Positions 50,358 through 59,965 of a stretch of 64,000 bases of DNA are shown here, piece by piece. Position numbers and translations under genes: made by a program. The DNA is from Oceanospirillum sp047518265 (GTDB taxonomy: Bacteria; Pseudomonadota; Gammaproteobacteria; Pseudomonadales; Halomonadaceae), in assembly GCA_047518265.1 (NCBI GenBank), contig JAKZRG010000004.1:62001-126000 (forward strand), in the 5' to 3' direction. The notes below the pieces were generated by a model. It was not told where the DNA came from, did no database searches, and worked only from the letters and a program-made list of their open reading frames with translations. Numbering within the stretch: the stretch's first letter is position 1; every line of letters starts with the position of its first letter.

Positions 50358-51731
50358 TTAGAAGAAGGTCAGACCGACCTGGAATAGACGTTCAACTTCC
50401 CGGATCTTGCGTTTATCCACCAGGAACATAATGACGTGATCATCCTGCTGTACCACAACATCGTCGTGGGCGATGATCACCTCACCGTTACGCACGATGG
50501 CACCGATAGTCGTGCCATCCGGCAGATCAATCTCCTCGATAGCTTTACCCACTACCTTTGAACTGCGTTCGTCACCATGAGCGATGGCTTCAATGGCCTC
50601 CGCAGCACCGCGACGTAGAGAGTGAACATTAACAATATCACCGCGACGTACATGGGTCAGCAGACTACCGATAGTTGCCATCTGTGGTGATACGGCAATA
50701 TCGATCTCACCGCCTTGTACCAGATCCACATAAGCGGCGTTGTTAATCAAGGTCAGTACCTTGCTGGCGCCTAAACGCTTAGCCAGCATGGAAGACATGA
50801 TATTCACTTCATCATCGTTGGTTAGGGCACAGAAAATATCCACTTCGTCGATATTTTCTTCCACCAAGAGATCTTTATTGGTGGCGCTACCATGGAGAAC
50901 AATAGTGCGATCCAATTGTTCTGATAATTCTTGGCAACGGGGTAGACCGTATTCGATGATCTTAACTTGGTATTCGTGTTCTAAGGCTTCGGCCAGACGT
51001 TCACCGATATTACCGCCACCGGCAATCATAATACGTTTGTATTGATGATCGACCTTACGCAGTTCACTCATCACCGCTTTAATATTGTGCCGGGCGGCGA
51101 TAAAGAAAACCTCATCATCGGCCTCAATAACGGTATCACCTTGAGGAATAATCGGGCGATTACGACGGTAGATCGCAGCAACACGAGTATCCACATTGGG
51201 CATATGTTGACGTAAATAACCCAGTTCTTGTCCCACTAATGGTCCGCCATAATAGGCACGTACCGCAACCAACTGAGCGACACCACCGGCAAAGTCCATC
51301 ACCTGCAAAGCGCCAGGGTATTGAATTAGGCGTTTGATATGATTGGTGACCACCTGCTCTGGGCTGATCAATACATCAATAGGAATGGCTTCAGCCCCAA
51401 ACAGGCCTTTACGGCCGGAATAGGCATTCGAGCGAACCCGTGCAATTTTAGTCGGGGTACGGAACAGGGTAAAAGCGATCTGACAGGCGATCATATTTAC
51501 TTCATCACTGTTGGTCACAGCAATCAGCATATCGCAATCTTCACCGCCTGCACGTCGCAATACGGAAGGGTAAGAACCTTTACCTTGTACGGTTCTGATA
51601 TCAAAGCGGTTTTGTAGCTCTCTTAATCGAGCGCCATCTGTATCAACCACCGTAATATCATTTTCTTCAATGGCTAGGTTTTCGGCCAGAGTGCCGCCCA
51701 CTTGGCCCGCACCCAGAATAATAATTTTCAT
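50358..51731 (-). CDS. trkA: Trk potassium uptake regulatory protein TrkA
   Basis: A 457-residue peripheral gating protein with two RCK units: each has a Rossmann NAD-binding domain (MKIIILGAGQVGGTLAENL at residue 1; MIAGGGNIGERLAEALE near 234) and a TrkA_C domain. Binding of NAD+/NADH and ATP gates TrkH. It sits between rsmB and trkH in the order fmt-rsmB-trkA-trkH, as in Pseudomonas (PA0016-PA0018). It begins 17 bp after the rsmB stop codon. Confidence 0.95.
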   Translation of the reverse strand: MKIIILGAGQVGGTLAENLAIEENDITVVDTDGARLRELQNRFDIRTVQGKGSYPSVLRRAGGEDCDMLIAVTNSDEVNMIACQIAFTLFRTPTKIARVRSNAYSGRKGLFGAEAIPIDVLISPEQVVTNHIKRLIQYPGALQVMDFAGGVAQLVAVRAYYGGPLVGQELGYLRQHMPNVDTRVAAIYRRNRPIIPQGDTVIEADDEVFFIAARHNIKAVMSELRKVDHQYKRIMIAGGGNIGERLAEALEHEYQVKIIEYGLPRCQELSEQLDRTIVLHGSATNKDLLVEENIDEVDIFCALTNDDEVNIMSSMLAKRLGASKVLTLINNAAYVDLVQGGEIDIAVSPQMATIGSLLTHVRRGDIVNVHSLRRGAAEAIEAIAHGDERSSKVVGKAIEEIDLPDGTTIGAIVRNGEVIIAHDDVVVQQDDHVIMFLVDKRKIREVERLFQVGLTFF

Positions 51732-51748
51732 CGTTCAGTCTCTGTTCG

Positions 51749-53095
51749 CTACTCTGGCTGCTCTGTCTTCGCTGTTTCCGATAAACTGCCATCTTCAGGT
51801 TTTTGCAAAACGGCGTAAAAGAAACCGTCGTGTCCTTGAGGTTGAGGCAGTAACTGTTGGCCAAAGCTAGTATTGATGCCGAAATTTGCCTCAACAGGGC
51901 CGATTAAGCGAGCATCTGACAGAGTCAGAAACTGTTGAATATTCCTTGCATTTTCTATGGCTAAAACCGAGCAGGTAGCATAAACCATGATTCCGCCTGG
52001 TTTAAGTGTTTTCCAAAGCAGTTGCAGCATAGATTGCTGTAACTCAGCTAATGCGGGGATATCGGTTTTACGTCTTAGCCACTTAATATCGGGATGACGT
52101 CGAATAACGCCAGTGGCAGAACAAGGGGCATCTAGCAGAATACGGTCAAAGGGTTTGCCGTCCCACCAATTATCCAGCTGAGTAATATCTGAGCAATGCA
52201 GTTCAGCACTCAATTGCAGACGCTGGAAATTTTCTTCTACACGTTTCAGACGGTTGGCTTCGCTATCCACCGCGACCACGGATAGACTCGGTTCACGCTC
52301 TAGCATATGAGCGGTTTTACCACCGGGGGCCGCACAGGCATCGAGGACTCTTTGGTCCGGTGCCAGTTGTAGTAGGTCGGCCGCCAGCTGAGCCGCTTCA
52401 TCCTGTACACTCACCATACCCTGATCAAAGCCCGGTAAACGAGTGACATCCGTGGCTTTTTCCAAGCGAATACCATCAGAAGCAAAGTCACAGGCAAAGG
52501 CTTCGATCCCCTTATCCTGTAACCGTTGCAGATAATCATCACGGCTACTTTGGCTATGATTCACTCGGAGAATCATCGGCGGGTGTTGATTATTGGCATC
52601 CACGGCAGCGGACCATTGATCCGGCCAGTCCTGTTTTAGCTGCTGTAGAAACCAGTTGGGATGAGCCAACCGAGCGGCATCGGAGCGTTGCAGTTGCTCG
52701 GTTAATTCAGCCTCTTCTCGCTGGAAACGGCGCAAACAGCCGTTTAGCACTCCCTTTGCCCAACCTTTTTTCAGATCTTCGGCACCAGAAACTGTTTCGT
52801 TAATGGCGGCATGGGCGGGAATACGAGTATAAATGAGCTGATACAAACCCAATAACAACAGCAGATCGATATCTCGATCCTTGCTCTTAAAGGGTTTAGT
52901 GACCAATTGGGCACGAATACCTTCCAGTCGGGTTAACCAACGCAGGGTACCAAAACAAAGTTCCTGCAATAGGCCTCGATCCTGTTCGGGCACCAGCTCC
53001 AATTGATTGGGCAAACTGCCAGACAGGGATTCTTGTTGATTAACCACAGGTAATAGGGCTTTAACTGCCGCTACCCGAATATTAGGTCGTGCCAT
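51749..53095 (-). CDS. rsmB: 16S rRNA m5C967 methyltransferase RsmB (Sun)
   Basis: A 448-residue enzyme that methylates C967 in 16S rRNA. An amino-terminal NusB-like domain (about 1-140) precedes a Rossmann SAM domain with LDACAAPGGKTAHMLE, DAPCSATGVIRRHPDIKWLR (motif IV Cys) and MVYATCSVL (motif VI catalytic Cys). It follows fmt by 26 bp in the def-fmt-rsmB-trkA operon. Confidence 0.95.
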   Translation of the reverse strand: MARPNIRVAAVKALLPVVNQQESLSGSLPNQLELVPEQDRGLLQELCFGTLRWLTRLEGIRAQLVTKPFKSKDRDIDLLLLLGLYQLIYTRIPAHAAINETVSGAEDLKKGWAKGVLNGCLRRFQREEAELTEQLQRSDAARLAHPNWFLQQLKQDWPDQWSAAVDANNQHPPMILRVNHSQSSRDDYLQRLQDKGIEAFACDFASDGIRLEKATDVTRLPGFDQGMVSVQDEAAQLAADLLQLAPDQRVLDACAAPGGKTAHMLEREPSLSVVAVDSEANRLKRVEENFQRLQLSAELHCSDITQLDNWWDGKPFDRILLDAPCSATGVIRRHPDIKWLRRKTDIPALAELQQSMLQLLWKTLKPGGIMVYATCSVLAIENARNIQQFLTLSDARLIGPVEANFGINTSFGQQLLPQPQGHDGFFYAVLQKPEDGSLSETAKTEQPE

Positions 53096-53121
53096 AATGG
53101 TTTCTTCAGCTCCGCTTGCGC

Positions 53122-54102
53122 TTATTCGCCCAGTTGGGTTTCGCTAGGGGTAAACAGGTTCTTACCTGAATTCAGGATATCGGCTACCGATAGGGCTTTT
53201 TTACCCGGTAGCTGTAAAGTGGTAATGCGCAGGGCTCCCTCACCGCAGGCGATCAGCAGACCTTTTTTATCTGCTGCGATAACGGTTCCTGGAGATACTT
53301 GTTGGCCACCTTCTGCTGTTTGTTCCGTATCAATCGATTCTCCATGAGCTTGCCAGATGCGTAGGGTTTTACCGTTTAATAATGTCCAAGCCACAGGCCA
53401 AGGGTTAAAGGCTCGTATTGTTTGATCCAGTACACTGGCAGGCTGTGACCAGTCCAATTCGCCTTCGGCTTTGCTCATCTTTTCTGCATAAGTGGCCAGG
53501 CTATCATCCTGAACCTCTGCGGTTAATGTACCGGCAGATAGGGCATCAACTGCTTCTTGTAACGCTTCGCCGCCCTGTAAAGCCAGCTTATCGTGTAGGC
53601 TTTGAGCGGTATCATCCGCTGCAATCGTTAGCTGAGTTTTTAGCAGCATAGGACCGGTATCAAGGCCTGCTTCCATCTGCATAATGGTGACACCGGTTTC
53701 AGCATCACCCTTATGAATGGCCCGTTGAATAGGAGCGGCTCCACGCCAGCGAGGCAGTAAAGAACCGTGCACATTGATGCAACCTAAGCGCGGCATATCC
53801 AGTACCACCTGAGGCAGGATTAAGCCGTAGGCCACCACGACCATCAAGTCAGCATTCAGTGCTGCCAATTCCTGTTGAGCCGCTTCGTCTTTTAGCGTTA
53901 AAGGCTGAGAAACCGGAATATTGTGTTCCAAGGCCAGAGACTTTACTGGACTAGGGGTCAATTTTTGACCGCGGCCTGCAGGCCGATCCGGTTGAGTATA
54001 GACGGCAATAATCTCATGGGACGTGCCCAATAGAGACTGCAGGGATTGAACTGCAAAATCAGGTGTACCAGCGAATACGATACGTAGCGGACGAACGGAC
54101 AT
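53122..54102 (-). CDS. fmt: Methionyl-tRNA formyltransferase
   Basis: Formylates initiator Met-tRNA using 10-formyl-tetrahydrofolate. The 326-residue protein contains IVFAGTPDFAVQSL, VVAYGLILPQVVLD, the catalytic INVHGSLLPRWRGAAPIQ (Asn-x-His) and GLDTGPML, followed by the carboxy-terminal OB-fold domain. It follows def by 62 bp on the same strand. Confidence 0.96.
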   Translation of the reverse strand: MSVRPLRIVFAGTPDFAVQSLQSLLGTSHEIIAVYTQPDRPAGRGQKLTPSPVKSLALEHNIPVSQPLTLKDEAAQQELAALNADLMVVVAYGLILPQVVLDMPRLGCINVHGSLLPRWRGAAPIQRAIHKGDAETGVTIMQMEAGLDTGPMLLKTQLTIAADDTAQSLHDKLALQGGEALQEAVDALSAGTLTAEVQDDSLATYAEKMSKAEGELDWSQPASVLDQTIRAFNPWPVAWTLLNGKTLRIWQAHGESIDTEQTAEGGQQVSPGTVIAADKKGLLIACGEGALRITTLQLPGKKALSVADILNSGKNLFTPSETQLGE

Positions 54103-54164
54103 AACGGCTCCAAAAACAGCTCAGGCCAGCGAAAGCTGGCCTGAAATAACAGATATAAGAAAAA

Positions 54165-54680
54165 TTAAGCCTGACGAGCCATCTCTTTATGGCGTTTATC
54201 CATCAGCTTGCGCACCCGATTACGTTTCATCGTGGATAAATAATCCACAAACAGTTTGCCTTCAAGGTGGTCACACTCATGTTGGATACAGTGCGCTAAT
54301 AATTCGTCAGCTTCCAACTCATAGGTGTTGCCATCACGATCCAGAGCGGTCAGTTTTACCCGTAATGAACGTTTAACATCGGCATAATACTCAGGTATGG
54401 ATAAACATCCTTCCTGCATCATCTCGTGTTCGTCGTCCATAGGGGTGTATTCTGGGTTGATCATAACCAGGGGTTGATCATTATCCTCAGAAACATCCAT
54501 AACAATAATGCGTTGATGGATATTCACTTGAGTTGCAGCCAGGCCGATCCCTTTGGCGTGGTACATGGTTTCAAACATATCATCAACAATTTTACGTACA
54601 GCGTCATCAACGACGGCTACCGGTTTAGCTGGTGTACGCAGACGTGTATCGGGAAATTCCAGGATCTCAAGAAGTGCCAT
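54165..54680 (-). CDS. def: Peptide deformylase
   Basis: Removes the formyl group from nascent proteins using Fe2+. The 171-residue enzyme shows all three motifs: GIGLAATQV (I), EGCLSIPE (II) with the metal Cys, and QHECDHLEG (III) with the HExxH-type histidines and Glu. It heads the def-fmt-rsmB-trkA-trkH row and is divergent from the LysM gene; 160 bp between them holds both promoters. Confidence 0.97.
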   Translation of the reverse strand: MALLEILEFPDTRLRTPAKPVAVVDDAVRKIVDDMFETMYHAKGIGLAATQVNIHQRIIVMDVSEDNDQPLVMINPEYTPMDDEHEMMQEGCLSIPEYYADVKRSLRVKLTALDRDGNTYELEADELLAHCIQHECDHLEGKLFVDYLSTMKRNRVRKLMDKRHKEMARQA

Positions 54681-54849
54681 GCTGCTGCCTTCACAATAAA
54701 TAAGTCATTTCAGTTCAAAACACTGGGTTCTGAAAATTTTGACTGGTATTGTAGGGGGCGGGTTCCGTAGGGGCAAACATATTAGCCCTTCTAGGCGTCT
54801 TAGGGCCTGTTTTACTGCTAAAAGGGATTAAAACGGAAGGGTGTTGCGT

Positions 54850-55962
54850 ATGTTTTTGCGACAGATACAAGGTTTGATGTCCGGGCTACTTTTACTCGGC
54901 TCATCTCTTACTGTTCAACCTCTTATGGCTGATACGTTAGAAAATCAAGCACAAGCCGAAAAACTAGAGCTCAGGGAGACCGCTCCGAATTACTACACCG
55001 TACAGCCCGGAGATACTCTCTGGGGGATCGCTCAAACCTTTTTACACAATCCCTGGATGTGGCCTCAGCTTTGGCATGAAAACCCTGCGATCAGCAATCC
55101 CGATCTAATCTACCCCGGTGATCAATTGGTGCTGATTTACGACGAACAAGGACAAGTCCGGTTGCAACTACAGGAACAGCCGTTACAAGGGCAGTCTCCA
55201 GTAATCAAGTTGTCTCCCGGTGTCCGAATCGCAAATTATCACCAAGCCATACCGGCTATTCCACTGCAGAAAATCGCCCCTTTTATTGAACGCCACCAGG
55301 TCTTTAGCTCAGAACAGTTGGATAACAATGGTTATGTCTTAGGTACTGAAGATGATCGAATTGCCACGGGGTTGGGCGATAGAGTCTATGTGCGCGGGGC
55401 GGGTTACTCCACGCCGGGTAGCCGTTATCTCGTTTACCGGCAGCAGCAAGCCTATTTATCCGATACTCAAATAAGGAAAGAGCCTGAAGTACTGGGTTAT
55501 GAGATGAAATATATCGGTACTGTTGAGCTGGAAGAGCAGCAGGCTGATATTGCGGTAATGCGTATTGTGCAATCGAAAGAAGAGATACGCTTAAATGATT
55601 TAGTAACCTTACTGGATAGAGGGAATACTCCCGCTGCGTTTTATCCTAATGCTCCAACCCGACAAGTGGAAGGTAGCATTATCTCTATATTGGGCGGCGT
55701 GCGTTACGGTGGGCAGTATACCGTGGTGGCGATTGATTTAGGTTCGATCCATCGTTTAGTACCAGGGAATGTACTGAATATTTCCACCGCTAGGGAGAAA
55801 GCTAGGGATAGTCGTACAGGAGAAGAGGTCTCTTTGCCAACCGAAGCAACAGGAAACTTGATGGTCTTTAGAACCTTTAAACGTGTGAGTTATGGTTTAG
55901 TTATGAAGGCTAATAAACCGGTGAAGGTTGGGGACTTACTGAGTTCACCGGAGAGTGAGTGA
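54850..55962 (+). CDS. Exported LysM-domain protein
   Basis: A 370-residue secreted protein. A signal peptide (about residues 1-28) is followed by a LysM peptidoglycan-binding domain (YYTVQPGDTLWGIAQTFLHN ... NPDLIYPGDQLVLIY, about 50-95). The remaining 270 residues form the conserved domain found in PA0020-like proteins (annotated in several species as LysM or T3SS-like outer-envelope proteins); its role is unknown. I chose the ATG at 54850, nine bases after GGAAGG, over GTG at 54841. It is divergent from def and upstream of dprA. Confidence 0.88.
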   Translation: MFLRQIQGLMSGLLLLGSSLTVQPLMADTLENQAQAEKLELRETAPNYYTVQPGDTLWGIAQTFLHNPWMWPQLWHENPAISNPDLIYPGDQLVLIYDEQGQVRLQLQEQPLQGQSPVIKLSPGVRIANYHQAIPAIPLQKIAPFIERHQVFSSEQLDNNGYVLGTEDDRIATGLGDRVYVRGAGYSTPGSRYLVYRQQQAYLSDTQIRKEPEVLGYEMKYIGTVELEEQQADIAVMRIVQSKEEIRLNDLVTLLDRGNTPAAFYPNAPTRQVEGSIISILGGVRYGGQYTVVAIDLGSIHRLVPGNVLNISTAREKARDSRTGEEVSLPTEATGNLMVFRTFKRVSYGLVMKANKPVKVGDLLSSPESE

Positions 55963-56009
55963 TCCTATTCTGTAGAGGAATCATAAAGGATAGATAAAAG
56001 GAGATAGGG

Positions 56010-57326
56010 ATGTCTGAAACGGAACTTATACAAGCCTTAAGGTTTTATGCATTATCAGAATTAAAGGGCTTTGGTCCCGTTCGATTACGGCAATTGCTGG
56101 AACAATTGCCTCTTGATTCGTTTCAATTGGATAGGGAGGCCTTTTGGCAAAACTGTCAGATGTGGTTGCAACAAGCCTCAAGTCTGACTACAGATGCTGT
56201 GGCTCTTTGTTGTCAAAGGATTGCTCAACCTCTTGCAGTATCTTGGCCCGAAAGGGATCGACTGTTGGCGTGGTTGCAGCATGATCAACATCATCTGAGA
56301 ATACTAGGCCAACCCAATTATCCCGAGTTATTACAACAGATCTCAGATCCTCCTCTTATTCTTTATCTTGCCGGTGATGCGGAGCTACTGCATCAGCCCC
56401 AATTAGCCATTGTCGGTGCTAGAAAACCGAATATGGATGGTTTTAATGATGCCCGACGTTTTGCTGGCGCTTTAGCGGAGTTGGGTTGGGTGATTACCAG
56501 TGGTTTGGCGCAAGGCATTGATGCCGCCGCTCATCAGGGATGCCTGCAGGCCGGAGGCAAAACCATTGCTGTTTTAGGTACAGGAATCGATAAAGTCTAT
56601 CCGGCAGCTAATCGAGCGCTCTATGAACAGATTCTGCAACAGGGTTTGTTAATCAGTGAGTTTCCACTGGGTACACCACCTAGGGGGCCTAATTTTCCAA
56701 AACGAAACCGTATCGTCAGTGGTTTAAGTCTTGGTCTGTTAGTGGTTGAAGCGGCGTTAAAAAGTGGTTCATTAATCAGTGCCCGTTTGGCTAACGAACA
56801 AGGGCGAGAGGTGTTTGCTATACCAGGCTCTATTCATCAAGCTCAGAGTAAGGGCTGTCATCAGTTAATTAAACAAGGGGCTAAGTTAACTGAGACGATA
56901 GAAGATATTCATGAAGAACTGCAACATTGGTTACATCCTGAGTTTAGTCATAACGGTGTAAATGATTTTTTACATGATGATAGATCAGATCAGAAATCAT
57001 CGGAGTATGATCAGATTGATTTACTGGCTCAAAATGTACCGTCACAGGTTTTACAAAGTAGCAAAACAGACTTGTTTGCCTCGTCCTCAGAGAGCTTGTC
57101 AAAATCTGAGGTCCTATCAAAAGCTAAGACAAAAATAACGTCTGAATCTTTTAGCAACCCTGATGAATACAGGCTTTGGCAGGCTATTGCCAAGGGTGCC
57201 GGCAGTGTGGATGCCATGGTATTTAGCACAGGTTTGGCCACAGGAGTGATCCATCAACTGCTTCTAACCATGGAGCTTGCAGGGCAAATTAATCAACAGG
57301 CAGGGGTTTATATTGTTCACGCCTAG
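56010..57326 (+). CDS. dprA: DNA-processing protein DprA (Smf)
   Basis: DprA binds incoming single-stranded DNA and loads RecA during natural transformation. The 438-residue protein has an amino-terminal helical SAM-like domain, the Rossmann core (LAIVGARKPNMDG, WVITSGLAQGIDAAAHQG, PKRNRIVSGLSLGLLVVEAA, KSGSLISARLANEQGREVFAIPGS) and a carboxy-terminal winged helix (about 370-438) after a Ser/Lys-rich linker. It follows the LysM gene, as in Pseudomonas. Confidence 0.94.
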   Translation: MSETELIQALRFYALSELKGFGPVRLRQLLEQLPLDSFQLDREAFWQNCQMWLQQASSLTTDAVALCCQRIAQPLAVSWPERDRLLAWLQHDQHHLRILGQPNYPELLQQISDPPLILYLAGDAELLHQPQLAIVGARKPNMDGFNDARRFAGALAELGWVITSGLAQGIDAAAHQGCLQAGGKTIAVLGTGIDKVYPAANRALYEQILQQGLLISEFPLGTPPRGPNFPKRNRIVSGLSLGLLVVEAALKSGSLISARLANEQGREVFAIPGSIHQAQSKGCHQLIKQGAKLTETIEDIHEELQHWLHPEFSHNGVNDFLHDDRSDQKSSEYDQIDLLAQNVPSQVLQSSKTDLFASSSESLSKSEVLSKAKTKITSESFSNPDEYRLWQAIAKGAGSVDAMVFSTGLATGVIHQLLLTMELAGQINQQAGVYIVHA

Positions 57327-57353
57327 AGAACTGACTATGGTGTAATAATAGCC

Positions 57354-57423
57354 AGCGACCTTATGAAAAAAAATTTAATCAAGTAATGAACTTTTCAACA
57401 TAACTTGCATCTTAGAGGTCGCT
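57354..57423 (+). promoter_or_regulatory. Distant inverted repeat in the purE leader region
   Basis: AGCGACCT (57354-57361) pairs with AGGTCGCT (57416-57423) across a 54-nt AT-rich loop, upstream of purE. Could fold the leader or be fortuitous; no PurR operator was recognised. Confidence 0.35.
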
Positions 57424-57470
57424 TAGGTAACTTCCTCCATCCATTTTTTTAACCTTTGAGGCCTGAAACC

Positions 57471-57977
57471 ATGTCTAAGCCTTTTGTTGCGATTCTAATG
57501 GGGTCTGATTCAGACCTGCCTGTAATGCAGAGCACTATGGATGTGCTGAAAAGTCTGGAGATTCCTTTCGAAGCGAAAGTATCTTCTGCACACCGTACGC
57601 CTGTACAGACTCATGATTACGTGAAAGATGCTGAAGCACGTGGTTGTGCCGTATTCATCGCAGCGGCTGGTATGGCGGCTCACCTTGCAGGTGCGGTTTC
57701 TGCTAATACTCTACGCCCAGTGATTGGTGTACCGATCAACTCTTCTCTGGACGGTTTGGACGCTCTGCTGTCTACCGTACAGATGCCTGGTGGTATTCCG
57801 GTTGCAACCGTTGCTATCGGTAAAGCTGGCGCTAAAAACGCGGCATACCTGGCTGCACAGATCTTAGCCACTAGCGATGATGCTATGTTTGAGAAGATCA
57901 AAGCAGAACGTCTGGCCAATACCGATCAGGTTCTGGCAAAAGACGCTGCACTGCAGAAGCAGTTGAACGAGCAGTAA
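57471..57977 (+). CDS. purE: N5-carboxyaminoimidazole ribonucleotide mutase PurE
   Basis: PurE class I converts N5-CAIR to CAIR in purine synthesis. The 168-residue protein has ILMGSDSDLPVM, SSAHRTP (catalytic His) and AAAGMAAHLAGA. The ATG at 57471, preceded by GAGG, begins the conserved MSKPFVAILMGSDSD sequence; an in-frame start five codons earlier is less likely. purK, its usual partner, is not next to it; the next gene is tsaC 32 bp on. Confidence 0.95.
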   Translation: MSKPFVAILMGSDSDLPVMQSTMDVLKSLEIPFEAKVSSAHRTPVQTHDYVKDAEARGCAVFIAAAGMAAHLAGAVSANTLRPVIGVPINSSLDGLDALLSTVQMPGGIPVATVAIGKAGAKNAAYLAAQILATSDDAMFEKIKAERLANTDQVLAKDAALQKQLNEQ

Positions 57978-58009
57978 GATCAAATTGAATAGTGGTGTCT
58001 TCTAGGTCT

Positions 58010-58612
58010 ATGTCTTCAAATGTTTCTTCTAAGCAGGCTTTTGAAACCATGACGGCTCAGCAAGATTCCGCTGTTCAACGCGCTGCCCTGTGTTTACAGC
58101 AGGGCGGTGTGATCGCTTATCCCACTGAGGCGGTTTGGGGAGTGGGTTGTGATCCTCGCAACGGCCAAGCGTTAAATCGATTATTAGATCTGAAAGCCAG
58201 AGATCCCAATAAAGGGGTTATTCTGATAGCGGCTAATATCGGGCAGGTTCAGCCGTTAATGGCAGAACTCTCTTCTGAGCAAAAAGCCTCACTCGCCGAT
58301 ACTTGGCCTGGGCCAAATACTTGGTTAGTACCTCCTTCTGATCAGGTTCATGATTTGGTGAAAGGTCAACATCCTTTGGTGGCGGTACGTGTTACGGATC
58401 ATCCTTTAGTTCAGGCACTTTGTCTGGCATTTGGTGGCCCTATTGTCTCGACCTCGGCTAATCCGGCCGGAGAAGCGCCAGCCCTAACGGAAGAGCAGAT
58501 AGACAACTACTTTAGCGATCAACTGGATTGTATTTTATCTGGTGATTTAGGTGGCTCCAGCCAGCCCAGCACCATTCGTAATCTGCTCACGGGCGAAACC
58601 TTAAGACCCTAG
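58010..58612 (+). CDS. tsaC: Threonylcarbamoyl-AMP synthase TsaC (YrdC/RimN)
   Basis: TsaC makes threonylcarbamoyl-AMP for t6A37 of tRNAs. It has VIAYPTEAVWGVGCDPRN, the KARDPNKGVILIA block, WPGPNTWLVPPS, VAVRVTDHP and PIVSTSANPAGEAP, which define the short TsaC form. Starts at 57992 (GTG), 58010 (ATG) and 58049 (ATG) are possible; the last gives 188 residues, the usual length, but 58010 has AGG upstream. Same neighbourhood as PA0022 in Pseudomonas. Confidence 0.93.
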   Translation: MSSNVSSKQAFETMTAQQDSAVQRAALCLQQGGVIAYPTEAVWGVGCDPRNGQALNRLLDLKARDPNKGVILIAANIGQVQPLMAELSSEQKASLADTWPGPNTWLVPPSDQVHDLVKGQHPLVAVRVTDHPLVQALCLAFGGPIVSTSANPAGEAPALTEEQIDNYFSDQLDCILSGDLGGSSQPSTIRNLLTGETLRP

Positions 58613-58929
58613 TTTTCTCTTCGCTTAAAATCTGTACTTAGAGTTTGTACTTAAAACCCTCATATTGCTCTCTTACTCTTGTTCTATTTTTTACTCTTGT
58701 CTTATTCGATTGCTTATATCTGACCTTAGGTCACATTTATCTTATGGCTTCTACCAGTTAGGCATTGTTTCCCTTAGGGATAAAACCTAGTATTTGCAGC
58801 AATTTCTTACGTGCTTGGCCTTGGCTCATTTTTTGGGCTGTTTTTTGATTAGATAAGCGTCATAGTTTAACGGCCTTTATCTGGCCAAGTGACTGCATAG
58901 ATACCGAATTCCTGATCAGGAGAGAGATA
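58613..58929. other. Intergenic region upstream of hemF
   Basis: About 317 bp, T-rich on the plus strand. No gene, repeat or clear terminator was recognised. It must carry the hemF promoter. Confidence 0.4.
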
Positions 58930-59838
58930 ATGAGTGCTGTGGATTTTGATACCGTAAAAGCCTATCTGTTAGGACTACAGGATCGAATTTGTCAGGGATT
59001 GGCGGAAGAAGATGGTCAAACTGAGTTTGTTGAAGATAGCTGGCAACGGGAACAAGGTGGCGGTGGCCGTACTCGTTTAATCACCAATGGCGGTGTCTTC
59101 GAAAAAGGTGGCGTGAATTTCTCCCATGTTTTTGGTGGCCAGTTACCGGCCAGTGCGTCTGCAGTACGTCCTGAACTTGCCGGGCGCAGCTTCCAAGCGG
59201 CAGGTGTTTCTTTAGTGATGCACCCAACTAACCCCTATGTGCCAACGTCACATATGAATGTGCGTATTTTTGTTGCCGAGAAAGAGGGCGAAGAACCGGT
59301 TTGGTGGTTTGGTGGTGGTTATGATCTGACCCCGTATTATGGTTTTGAAGACGACTGTGTTCAATGGCATGAAACCGCCAAACGCACCTGTGAGCCATTT
59401 GGTGAAAATGTTTATGCCGATTATAAAAAATGGTGTGATGAATACTTCTATCTAAAACACCGTGATGAAGCGCGTGGTGTCGGTGGTCTGTTTTTTGATG
59501 ACCTGAACGAATGGGGCTTTGAGCGCAGCTTTGATTTTATTAAAGCCGTGGGTGATAGCTACCTAGAGGCTTATCGTCCTATCGTGGCTCGTCGTAAGGC
59601 TATGGAATACAGTGAGCGTGAGCGTAAATTCCAGTGTTACCGTCGTGGTCGTTACGTAGAATTTAATCTGGTCTTTGACCGTGGCACTCTGTTTGGTTTG
59701 CAATCTGGTGGTCGTACCGAATCTATTCTGATGTCTCTGCCACCAGAAGTGCATTGGGATTATGGTTACGAACCAGAAGCGGGTAGTGCAGAAGCAGAGC
59801 TGTATGAAAAATTTCTGCCAGAGCGTGATTGGGTTTAG
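58930..59838 (+). CDS. hemF: Oxygen-dependent coproporphyrinogen III oxidase
   Basis: HemF converts coproporphyrinogen III to protoporphyrinogen IX with O2 in haem synthesis. The 302-residue protein contains GGGRTRLITNGGVFEKGGVNFSHV (positions about 39-62), HPTNPYVPTSHMNVRIF, WWFGGGYDLTPYYGFEDD, KRTCEPFG, GVGGLFFDDLNEWGFE and the carboxy-terminal RGTLFGLQSGGRTESILMSLPP, all conserved. It has a GGAGAGAG ribosome-binding site. Confidence 0.97.
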   Translation: MSAVDFDTVKAYLLGLQDRICQGLAEEDGQTEFVEDSWQREQGGGGRTRLITNGGVFEKGGVNFSHVFGGQLPASASAVRPELAGRSFQAAGVSLVMHPTNPYVPTSHMNVRIFVAEKEGEEPVWWFGGGYDLTPYYGFEDDCVQWHETAKRTCEPFGENVYADYKKWCDEYFYLKHRDEARGVGGLFFDDLNEWGFERSFDFIKAVGDSYLEAYRPIVARRKAMEYSERERKFQCYRRGRYVEFNLVFDRGTLFGLQSGGRTESILMSLPPEVHWDYGYEPEAGSAEAELYEKFLPERDWV

Positions 59839-59859
59839 TCGAAGTTGATGACGGTTTTT

Positions 59860-59890
59860 GTTCGGTTTGAGTTTTGACTTTAAACCGAAC
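59860..59890. terminator. Hairpin downstream of hemF
   Basis: GTTCGGTTT / AAACCGAAC perfect 9-bp stem, 22 bp past the stop codon, without a following T-run. Confidence 0.5.
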
Positions 59891-59965
59891 ATGCAGAACG
59901 AATAAACCAGAAAAATTTAAGGCTAAAATTCGAAAATAGCCAATTCTAGTGAGAGTGTGAATAAG

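Noticed and set aside
58840..58865. FNR/Anr-like half site TTGATTAGATAA upstream of hemF
   Set aside because: Only one half matches TTGAT-N4-ATCAA; the other half is wrong in most positions.
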